Positions 1-5,407 of a stretch of DNA of 7,827 nucleotides are shown in pieces. The DNA lies in the NCBI GenBank assembly GCA_013042695.1, contig JABDPQ010000523.1:1-7827 (forward strand). Direction: 5' to 3'. Each line of letters begins with the position of its first letter. Within the stretch, counting starts at the first letter, position 1. A program made the translations under genes and the position numbers. The notes beneath the pieces were generated by a model, which was given only the letters and a program-made list of their open reading frames with translations, ran no database searches and had not been told where the DNA came from. Origin of the DNA: Desulfobacterales bacterium (GTDB taxonomy: Bacteria; Desulfobacterota; Desulfobulbia; Desulfobulbales; Desulfocapsaceae).

Positions 1-769
1 CATCGACATGTTGGGACTTAATACTTACCGTGGTGCCATGCTGAGTATAAGGCAGGTTCATAAAGGCGAGATGATCGGTAATTGTCTCATTTGGCAAGGT
101 AATGGTATTGGTATTACAATAGGTTGAGATTAATTGCGCTGGACTGCCTTCAGCAATGATGTACCCCTGGTCCATTATGGCAATGGTATCGCAAAGAAAT
201 TCAGCCTCTTCCATTGAGTGGGTAGTCATTATGATTGTTTTGCCATCGCGCTTAATTTCCTCAACGATCGCCCAGAGATAGTGTCGGGATTGAGGATCAA
301 GGCCAGTTGAAGGTTCGTCGAGGAATATCAGCTTGGGTTGGTTGATTAATGCGAGAGCAAGCATCAATCGCTGCTGTTGTCCTCCCGAGAGCTGATTATT
401 TTTCCGGTCGATAATTTGTGAGAGGTCACAGCGCTCTATAAGCCATTCAATATCCAATGGATTACGATATAAATTCTGATAGCATATCAGTGTTTCTTTT
501 ACTGAAAGAAAGTTGAGCAGGGAGGTGCGCTGAAACTGGATGCCAATTTCTTCACGGAAGGAAGTGCTTCGAGGCTTTCCTTGGTAAAGGATTGTTCCAC
601 TGGTCGCAGGAATAATATCCTCTATGATCTCCATTGTCGTTGTCTTGCCGGCACCATTTGGTCCTAACAGACCAAAACAGCTTCCTTCATTAACAGAGAA
701 CGAAACCTGGTTAACGGCTGAAACATCTTTGAAAACCTTCACGAGGTCTATGACTTCTAGGATTTGCAT
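1..769 (-). CDS. ABC-2-type transporter ATP-binding protein, N-terminal part (3' end outside window)
   Basis: This is the cytoplasmic ATPase subunit of an ABC exporter; it hydrolyses ATP to drive a membrane permease that is not in the window. I translated 256 codons from the ATG at 769-767; the reading frame is still open at the left edge. Visible motifs are Walker A GPNGAGKTT at about residues 36-44, the Q-loop glutamine at about 80 (GIQFQ), the signature LSGGQQQR at about 127-134, Walker B LIFLDEP at about 147-153 with the D-loop STGLD, and the H-loop in TTHSMEEAE near 183. The TTHSMEEAE stretch is typical of the DrrA/NodI/CcmA-like ABC-2 group. The start is fixed by homology because the conserved ILEVIDLVKVF strand begins at residue 3. 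The upstream Shine-Dalgarno is weak (GAG). The gene is divergent from the Fur-family gene. The substrate (drug, lipid or polysaccharide) cannot be told from the ATPase. Confidence 0.93.
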   Translation of the reverse strand, partial: MQILEVIDLVKVFKDVSAVNQVSFSVNEGSCFGLLGPNGAGKTTTMEIIEDIIPATSGTILYQGKPRSTSFREEIGIQFQRTSLLNFLSVKETLICYQNLYRNPLDIEWLIERCDLSQIIDRKNNQLSGGQQQRLMLALALINQPKLIFLDEPSTGLDPQSRHYLWAIVEEIKRDGKTIIMTTHSMEEAEFLCDTIAIMDQGYIIAEGSPAQLISTYCNTNTITLPNETITDHLAFMNLPYTQHGTTVSIKSQHVD

Positions 770-775
770 CTGCTC

Positions 776-781
776 ATTATA
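776..781 (-). promoter_or_regulatory. candidate -10 (TATAAT) of the ABC ATPase gene
   Basis: On the minus strand a perfect TATAAT lies six bases before the ATG at 769. No good -35 is visible 16-18 bases further upstream. If used, transcription would start at or next to the A of the start codon, giving a leaderless or nearly leaderless mRNA. An alternative promoter is TTGCCA (minus strand, 835-830) followed after 17 bases by TACAAA, which would give a leader of about 35 bases. Neither is proven. Confidence 0.35.
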
Positions 782-826
782 ATCAGAGATGATACTTTTA
801 CGACAGTTTGTATGGTAAAACCCTGC

Positions 827-878
827 ACCTGGCAATTTTTAAAACCATGAGTTGTTTCATATACGTAGACCTGGCAAT
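827..878. repeat. two perfect 10-bp direct repeats ACCTGGCAAT, 42 bp apart
   Basis: ACCTGGCAAT occurs at 827-836 and again at 869-878 in the intergenic region between the divergent ABC and Fur-family genes. The start-to-start distance of 42 bp is four helical turns, so both copies face the same side of the DNA. A looser copy, CTGGGCAAT, is at 924-932. The first copy overlaps the candidate TTGCCA -35 of the ABC gene. They could be binding sites for a regulator, or coincidence. Confidence 0.4.
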
Positions 879-896
879 ATGCACCACTGAATATCA

Positions 897-925
897 TTGA
901 CGTGAGAATGATTATCAATTAAACT
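897..925 (+). promoter_or_regulatory. sigma-70-type promoter of the Fur-family gene
   Basis: TTGACG (897-902, five of six to the -35 consensus) is followed by exactly 17 bases and TAAACT (920-925, four of six to the -10). The predicted start site is near 932, about 22 bases before the ATG at 954. The spacer is occupied by a Fur-type operator, which supports both calls together. Confidence 0.65.
903..917 (+). promoter_or_regulatory. Fur box (autoregulatory operator)
   Basis: TGAGAATGATTATCA matches the 7-1-7 Fur consensus TGATAATnATTATCA at all but one of the fourteen specified positions. It sits wholly inside the 17-bp spacer between -35 and -10 of the promoter of a Fur-family gene. Occupancy would block RNA polymerase, so metal-dependent negative autoregulation is expected. 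The sequence is closer to a Fur box than to the Bacillus PerR box (TTATAATnATTATAA). Confidence 0.8.
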
Positions 926-953
926 GGGCAATCATTTCTGTGAGAGGGTAAAG

Positions 954-1595
954 ATGTCGTTGCGGATGACCAACCAGCGAGAGATTATTCTTCAGGAGCT
1001 GCAGAAAAGTGGGAAGCATCTGGCAGCCGATGAACTCTATGAGCGGGTCAAGAAAATTATGCCGCGCATCAGCTTGGCTACCGTTTACCGGAACCTGGAA
1101 ACGCTCTCCGAGACAGGCGTAATTGCCAAGCTTGAAATAAGCGGCAGGCAGAAACGTTTTGACTATGATGCATCTGAACATGATCACATCTATTGCGTAC
1201 AGTGTCAGAAAGTCGATAATATTGAACTTGATCGAGAAGTGATTAGCTATTCTTCAACGATATCTGCTCAAGGATACAAAATTACCGGATATCGACTAGA
1301 ACTCGTGGGAATTTGTCCGGTCTGTCGTAAGAATAATCAGAAAAGAGGAGAAAAGGTGATGCCCAGTGGCAGTGATGATACCCCAGTAGAAGTTACCGAG
1401 GAGCAGAAGAAAATCCTACAGGCAATGGCTGCTTCAAAGGATCCTTGTGGGTCCAAGGACATAGCTTCAGCAACTGGACTCGAAGCCAAAATAATCAGCA
1501 GCAGGATAACTGCAATGAAAAAGAAGGGACTCGTTGAGAGTCCTGTTCACTGTAAATATACCGTAACTGAAGAAGGAAGGGCAGCAATCGGTTAA
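954..1595 (+). CDS. Fur/PerR-family metalloregulator with a fused C-terminal winged-helix domain
   Basis: This is a 213-residue metal-dependent DNA-binding repressor; ordinary Fur/PerR proteins are about 135-150 residues. Residues 1-75 form the winged helix, with the recognition helix in SLATVYRNLETL (40-51). Residues 76-125 form the dimerisation domain, with structural-zinc motifs CVQC (81-84) and CPVC (121-124). Aligned by eye to B. subtilis PerR, the regulatory-site ligands are H22, D70, H76 and H78, but the position of PerR Asp104 is Asn89. After a linker (about 126-147), residues 148-213 form a second winged helix (ILQAM, SKDIASATGL, RITAMKKKGLVESP, KYTVTEEG), with C165, H199 and C200. 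The ATG at 954 follows GAGAGGG by five bases. The promoter carries a Fur box, so autoregulation is likely. Whether it acts as Fur (iron) or PerR (peroxide) is not decided by sequence alone. A strong internal ribosome binding site lies at the domain junction. Confidence 0.93.
   Translation: MSLRMTNQREIILQELQKSGKHLAADELYERVKKIMPRISLATVYRNLETLSETGVIAKLEISGRQKRFDYDASEHDHIYCVQCQKVDNIELDREVISYSSTISAQGYKITGYRLELVGICPVCRKNNQKRGEKVMPSGSDDTPVEVTEEQKKILQAMAASKDPCGSKDIASATGLEAKIISSRITAMKKKGLVESPVHCKYTVTEEGRAAIG
1344..1361 (+). promoter_or_regulatory. internal ribosome binding site and in-frame ATG at the domain junction
   Basis: Within the Fur-family gene, AGAGGAG (1344-1350) is followed by eight bases and an in-frame ATG (1359-1361, codon 136); a GTG sits just before it (1356-1358). 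This is a better Shine-Dalgarno than the one at the annotated start of the same gene. Initiation here would give a 78-residue protein (1359-1595) consisting only of the C-terminal winged helix. Confidence 0.55.
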
Positions 1596-1617
1596 TCAAC
1601 AAAATACATATCCTTTT

Positions 1618-1653
1618 AAAAGGCCTGTAAGATTAAAATCTTTCAGGCCTTTT
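1618..1653 (+). terminator. rho-independent terminator of the Fur-family gene
   Basis: AAAAGGCCTG (1618-1627) pairs perfectly with CAGGCCTTTT (1644-1653). After a T:T mismatch the stem continues as AAGAT/ATCTT with loop TAAA. The run of four T at the end of the 3' arm serves as the U-tract; because the 5' side has AAAA the hairpin is nearly symmetric. It lies 22 bases after the stop codon. Confidence 0.75.
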
Positions 1654-1704
1654 GCCGTGGATGCAGGGGCGTTATCGGCCGGTGTTATGGATAGCTTTGA
1701 GCCC

Positions 1705-1719
1705 ATTGGATCTTCCAAT
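1705..1719. repeat. inverted repeat upstream of the PP2C gene
   Basis: ATTGGA and TCCAAT are perfect 6-bp arms around TCT. The repeat ends directly against a TTGATT at 1720-1725, a possible weak -35 for the phosphatase gene. It could be an operator; no regulator can be named. The rest of the 121-bp stretch 1654-1774 holds only the leader hairpin described separately. Confidence 0.35.
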
Positions 1720-1727
1720 TTGATTCG

Positions 1728-1767
1728 ACGGGCTTATCCCGTTACTTTTTCAAAAAACCAATACGGG
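1728..1767 (+). promoter_or_regulatory. leader with alternative hairpins before the PP2C gene
   Basis: ACGGG (1728-1732) can pair with CCCGT (1738-1742) over a five-base loop. The same CCCGT can instead pair with a second ACGGG (1763-1767), which lies eight bases before the ATG and is the only purine-rich, Shine-Dalgarno-like stretch there. TTCGAC (1724-1729) and GTCGAA (1767-1772) are also complementary. If transcribed, the two stems would be mutually exclusive and could control translation. The stems are short, so this is tentative. Confidence 0.3.
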
Positions 1768-1774
1768 TCGAAAC

Positions 1775-2665
1775 ATGTATCTTGCCTCTGAAAATAGTCT
1801 GCAGCCAATTAAATCCACAAGTCGGTCGTCTGCCTTTGTGCTCAAAGAAGCGCTCCTTGAACAGGGGAGTGGATCTGTAAATGAGGATACCATGGCAATT
1901 GGTGAGGACTGCTATGTTGTTTGCGATGGTGCAACAACAATTTCCCATGGTCAGGGTGGAAGAGAAGAGAGCGGTGGTCTGTTGGCTGCTTCGATTGCGG
2001 CGCGAGTTCTATCTCAAAACAGCTCACTGCCGCTCTTCGAGCTGGCTAAGCGGGCAAACAGCGAAATCTTTCAGGCGATGGATCAGGCAGGCGTCGATTT
2101 CGGCGCCCGTGAGAACCTCTGGTCAACAAGTTTTGCTGCCGTGCGGGTGAACGGAGAAACCATAGAGTGGTGTCAAACGGGTGATTGTCTGATCATGTTG
2201 ATCTATGATGATGGCACCGGAAAGCTCGTTACTCCCCCATCAGACCATGATAGAGAAACGCTTCGTCAATGGAAACAGGTTGGCACAAACGTGCACACCA
2301 CTATTCATGAAACTCTAACTGAGCAGATTGCGGCAGTTAGGCGAAAAATGAACGTCAGCTATGGCGCACTTAATGGCGAAACCGAGGCTCTTGAGTACAT
2401 TGCCACTGGCCGCGAGAAAGCCACACAGATAAACGATATTCTCTTATTCAGTGACGGCTTGTTTCCCACCAGTGAGGATCCGGACAAGCCTCTGAATACC
2501 TCTTTGATACAAGATTTTTATTCTGCTTTAGGACTTGTGGGACTTCTAGGCCACAACCGTTCGATCCAGCAAACAGACCCTCGGTGCTGTCGTTATCCGC
2601 GCTTCAAGATGTATGATGATGTAAGCGCCATAGCGCTTACCAGAAGTGATCGTTTAATCAGGTAG
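1775..2665 (+). CDS. PP2C/PPM-type protein phosphatase
   Basis: This is a 296-residue cytoplasmic serine/threonine phosphatase of the metal-dependent PPM fold; no signal peptide or membrane segment is seen. Recognised motifs in order are NED at 36-38, CDGATT at 50-55 (the metal-binding Asp-Gly pair, here D51-G52), WSTSFAAV at 116-123, TGDCLIML at 135-142, LLFSDGLFP at 223-231, and the C-terminal metal Asp in DDVSAIAL at 281-288. The usual bacterial DG-GG signature is DGATT here. Residues 155-215 between the core strands show no motif I know. There is no sensor, kinase or anti-sigma gene beside it, so its substrate is unknown. The ATG at 1775 has a poor Shine-Dalgarno (ACGGG, eight bases before). 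The gene has its own leader after a terminator, and its last 12 bases overlap the end of the convergent DHH gene. Confidence 0.87.
   Translation: MYLASENSLQPIKSTSRSSAFVLKEALLEQGSGSVNEDTMAIGEDCYVVCDGATTISHGQGGREESGGLLAASIAARVLSQNSSLPLFELAKRANSEIFQAMDQAGVDFGARENLWSTSFAAVRVNGETIEWCQTGDCLIMLIYDDGTGKLVTPPSDHDRETLRQWKQVGTNVHTTIHETLTEQIAAVRRKMNVSYGALNGETEALEYIATGREKATQINDILLFSDGLFPTSEDPDKPLNTSLIQDFYSALGLVGLLGHNRSIQQTDPRCCRYPRFKMYDDVSAIALTRSDRLIR
2621..2640. repeat. perfect 8-bp hairpin at the convergent gene ends
   Basis: GTAAGCGC (2621-2628) and GCGCTTAC (2633-2640) are perfect arms around CATA. The hairpin is inside the last codons of the phosphatase gene. Read from the other strand it begins 13 bases after the stop codon of the DHH gene. 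It has no T-tract on either side, so it is not a classic intrinsic terminator, but it could mark or protect the 3' end of the minus-strand transcript. Confidence 0.5.
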
Positions 2666-3955
2666 TATGCCGTAAAAATAGGTTAAAATATCTGTTCTGG
2701 TGACGATACCAATGATCTTTTGATTGTGAACGACCGGCAGATGGCCAATATTCATTTTTACCATGAGCTGAGCTGCCTCGGCAGGTTGCATATCAGGGGC
2801 AATTGTTATAACGTTTCTCGCCATGAACGCCTTTACCGGGCTCTTCCACTGTGATTCCCGCTTCAATTTCTTGAAATCCCAGAGAACAACGATACCTTCC
2901 AAGTTTCGATCCGTGCCGACCAGAACGCCTCTGATCTTCTGCTCCTGCATGAGATCACGTACATTTCGCATAGGAGTGTCAGCCGGCACCAAAGTGACTG
3001 GAAAGGACATCAGGTCGGCTATTGTTGCACCACTTACCTGTTGTTGCTTGATAAGCTCGCTGATCTTGCTTTTCAGCATGTGGGGAGAGAAATCTGCTGT
3101 TTTTACCGTGGCGGAGCCGGCTGCCGGATGTCCCCCACCATTAAAATTTCTCAGAATTGCGCCCACATCGATTTGATCGACGCCGCTGCGGCCAATGACC
3201 GTACAACTTTTCTCATCATTAATAAAAATAACAAAGACCGCATCGGCATTGATGATTTTTCTATACATACTTACAATTGCCGCCAGCATCGGTACTTTTT
3301 TTTCAAGATTGGTAATATTGAAACCAATGATATAGTTATTGAATTGTATTTTTTCAGTATCCTGCATCATCGTAAACAGAATATCTTTTTGGATTTCTTC
3401 GTATGGTGGATTTAAAAAGACTGAGGCAACATTGAGATCAGCACCATTTTTGAGCAGGAACGCTGCCGCTGAGGCATCTTCGGCCTGTGTCGATGGAAAA
3501 CTGAGATGTCCGGTGTCTTCATATAATCCGATCAGTAAAATAGTCGATACCAGCGGGTTCAGCTCCATTTCCCGTCGTTTCATCTCGCGTACCAGCAGGG
3601 TCACGGTGGCTCCGACCGCCTCCTGACATAACCAATCTGCCTCAATGTCCCCACCGCTGAGGTGATGATCCCAGATATAAATCTCTAGATCCTGGCGTCT
3701 TTTTAACTTTTCCATCCTGTCGAGCCTGCGCCACTGATCGGTATCAACCACGATAAGACGTCTGACTTGATCGTAGTCTATCTCGTCTGGAAGAACGATA
3801 TTAAAGGCGGTTTTATGGGTGGATAGGAACCTGGCAACATTGTTATTTACCGATTTCGGAATCACGCCAACGGCTCCAGGATAGAGCATTGTCCCAGCAA
3901 TCACTGAGGCCAGGGCATCAAAATCAGTATTTTTGTGGGTGGTGATGATGATCAT
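2654..3955 (-). CDS. DHH-DHHA1 phosphodiesterase with two CBS domains
   Basis: This 433-residue cytoplasmic protein belongs to the DHH superfamily, whose members use two metal ions to hydrolyse phosphodiester bonds in short nucleic acids or cyclic dinucleotides (NrnA, RecJ, GdpP). Motif I is THKNTDFDALAS at 6-17 (H7, D11, D13), motif II is VVDTD at 69-73, motif III is DHH at 96-98, and motif IV is GLYEDTG at 143-149. The DHHA1 substrate-binding signature GGGHPAAGSA is at 273-282. CBS domains, which usually bind adenine nucleotides, cover about 313-362 and 374-427. In several bacteria this N-terminal set is fused to a tRNA nucleotidyltransferase/poly(A) polymerase of over 800 residues; here the protein stops right after CBS2. 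All catalytic residues look intact. The ATG at 3955 has no clear Shine-Dalgarno. It starts 35 bp after the M48 gene, suggesting co-transcription. Confidence 0.9.
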   Translation of the reverse strand: MIIITTHKNTDFDALASVIAGTMLYPGAVGVIPKSVNNNVARFLSTHKTAFNIVLPDEIDYDQVRRLIVVDTDQWRRLDRMEKLKRRQDLEIYIWDHHLSGGDIEADWLCQEAVGATVTLLVREMKRREMELNPLVSTILLIGLYEDTGHLSFPSTQAEDASAAAFLLKNGADLNVASVFLNPPYEEIQKDILFTMMQDTEKIQFNNYIIGFNITNLEKKVPMLAAIVSMYRKIINADAVFVIFINDEKSCTVIGRSGVDQIDVGAILRNFNGGGHPAAGSATVKTADFSPHMLKSKISELIKQQQVSGATIADLMSFPVTLVPADTPMRNVRDLMQEQKIRGVLVGTDRNLEGIVVLWDFKKLKRESQWKSPVKAFMARNVITIAPDMQPAEAAQLMVKMNIGHLPVVHNQKIIGIVTRTDILTYFYGILPD

Positions 3956-3990
3956 TGGCGAAATCTGGCCTTTGGCTCGGCACCTGCCAG

Positions 3991-4803
3991 CTATTGTCTA
4001 AACTGATAAACTGGACGATATCCCGGCTGCTTGTAGAGGCCCATATACCTGGGGGCAAGGTTTCGCAATGTTGCCTGTCTGTTTCCGGGTGACGGATGGG
4101 TACTGAGAAATTCCACCGGTGCTTTGCTGCCCACTCGCTCCATCTTTTGCCAGAGTGTTGCCGCTGCATATGGATTATAGCCAGCTCTGGCCGCAAGCTC
4201 AATGCCTATCAGATCTGCTTCGCTCTCTGATGTTCGGCTGTTTGGTAATTGAATCGCCACTGCTGCCGCCAGAGCACTACCGCTCAGGGCTGCTCCACCA
4301 TACTTACTGCCTGCCGTTGCCATACCGATTCCCATTACGCCAAGCTGGGAGGCCATAGCCACTGACATGCGCTCGGCGGTATGATTGGCAAGAGCGTGAG
4401 ATACCTCATGAGCGAGGACTTGGGCCAGCTCGTCATCAGTTGGGTTGACTTTGTTTAAAAGACCGCTGTAAACGGCCATTTTGCCGCCGGCCATACACCA
4501 GGCGTTTACCATTTTCGGGTCATCTATTACTTTAACACTCCAATCCCATCGTTGTGTATGAGGGTATATTGCGATTGCCTGTGCAATAATCCGGCCAGTA
4601 ATATGACGAACACGGCTGGCCATCTGTGGGTCGGAATCGATCCGCCCTTCTTTAGCTAATGGTTGCAACGTCTGGACGTAAGCCTGACGCGAGGCGGAAA
4701 TTGCTTGCTCGGGTGATACCAGCATGAGTTGTGATCTACCGGTAGGGCTCGTGGCACAGCTGCATAAACTTGCAAGAAGGAGTATGAATAATAGCAGTCT
4801 CAT
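3991..4803 (-). CDS. M48 family metalloprotease, outer-membrane lipoprotein (LoiP/YcaL-like)
   Basis: This is a predicted 270-residue zinc endopeptidase of the periplasm, anchored by lipid; relatives such as E. coli LoiP and YcaL degrade misfolded envelope proteins. I start it at the ATG at 4803 because that gives a proper lipoprotein signal peptide: MRLLLFILLLASL followed by the lipobox LCSC with the lipidated Cys at 16. Ala at +2 does not signal inner-membrane retention, so outer-membrane sorting is likely. The zinc motif is HEVSH at 132-136 with catalytic E133, and the third ligand is in ESEAD at 193-197 (E193). A hydrophobic, glycine-rich stretch follows at 150-185. The frame stays open upstream to 5061, but that extension overlaps the next gene and buries the signal peptide. 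The Shine-Dalgarno is weak. The DHH gene begins 35 bp downstream, so the two are probably one transcript. Confidence 0.9.
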   Translation of the reverse strand: MRLLLFILLLASLCSCATSPTGRSQLMLVSPEQAISASRQAYVQTLQPLAKEGRIDSDPQMASRVRHITGRIIAQAIAIYPHTQRWDWSVKVIDDPKMVNAWCMAGGKMAVYSGLLNKVNPTDDELAQVLAHEVSHALANHTAERMSVAMASQLGVMGIGMATAGSKYGGAALSGSALAAAVAIQLPNSRTSESEADLIGIELAARAGYNPYAAATLWQKMERVGSKAPVEFLSTHPSPGNRQATLRNLAPRYMGLYKQPGYRPVYQFRQ

Positions 4804-4973
4804 GCCTGAATAATAACAACTGTAAGGCAAAAAATATACTGGATTCGATGAAAATAGTTTTACCGTCATTAAGCAGTTGGCTTGTAACAGCTCACCCGAT
4901 GCTATTTTCTGGGGGAAATAGGGAGAGTCACCTGATAGAGCCGGGAATACATTTTCAACCGGCGAGCAATATG

Positions 4974-5306
4974 CTAGGCCCGTATCTGCTCTTCCTCGAG
5001 CATCCTGTCGATGAAATTGAGAATAAATCTTCTTTGATCCTTTGTCGCATAGGCAATACAATCACAATGCAAGTTTGAGCTGCTGCGCACCAAGAGCTCA
5101 ACACAGAGTTTTGTGTTCTCAAGCTCAACAGCACAAAAATAAGGCCCACAGCTTATATGGGCCTGCTGAATGTCAGACAATTGTTCTTGAGGCATTACCA
5201 GCCAGAATAGACCAACCATTGGTCCCGCTTGTAATGTCCTTTTGAGAAATGAGTCCAGATTGTCACGTTCCATCGGTGACAATTCATCAATAACGATTTG
5301 TCTCAT
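4974..5306 (-). CDS. hypothetical protein, 110 residues, cysteine-containing
   Basis: I do not recognise this small soluble protein. It has a plausible globular composition: a charged N-terminal helix (ELSPMERDNLDSFLKRTL, 8-25), a central part with strand-like stretches (MVGLFWLVM, 30-38; CAVEL and CVELLV, 58-73), and a C-terminal helix (QRRFILNFIDRMLEEEQ, 91-107). It has five cysteines (53, 58, 68, 81, 83) and two histidines (50, 80); H80-C81-x-C83 could bind metal, but this is a guess. There is no signal peptide or membrane segment. The ATG at 5306 is 14 bases after AAAGG, a longer spacing than usual. It lies between the M24 and M48 genes on the same strand, with gaps of 101 and 170 bp. The 170-bp gap (4804-4973) holds no gene or clear terminator. 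The reading frame is favoured over others here by its protein-like composition. Confidence 0.7.
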   Translation of the reverse strand: MRQIVIDELSPMERDNLDSFLKRTLQAGPMVGLFWLVMPQEQLSDIQQAHISCGPYFCAVELENTKLCVELLVRSSSNLHCDCIAYATKDQRRFILNFIDRMLEEEQIRA

Positions 5307-5407
5307 TTTCTGTGCCCGGACCTTTTTTTATTTACAAATGTGCGCCAGCATAAAAGATTCCAGCTTACTCATGAAGCGAGGCAATATGCAACCAGGCGAA
5401 CGGGCAA

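Noticed and set aside
915..1187. A 90-residue minus-strand open frame.
   Set aside because: It is antisense to the conserved Fur domain and includes the Fur box; it has no family features.
1356..1361. GTG at 1356 as the internal start in the Fur fusion.
   Set aside because: The ATG at 1359 is a stronger codon and its eight-base spacing from AGAGGAG is better.
1654..1774. A cyclic-di-GMP or other riboswitch before the phosphatase gene.
   Set aside because: The conserved core sequences of these classes are absent; only short hairpins remain.
2823..3626. Several plus-strand open frames of 95-124 residues.
   Set aside because: They are antisense to the DHH-CBS gene, whose motifs are unmistakable.
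4804..5061. An 86-residue N-terminal extension of the M48 protease, since its frame is open back to 5061.
   Set aside because: It overlaps the end of the 110-residue gene, has low-quality composition, and would place the lipoprotein signal peptide in the middle of the protein.
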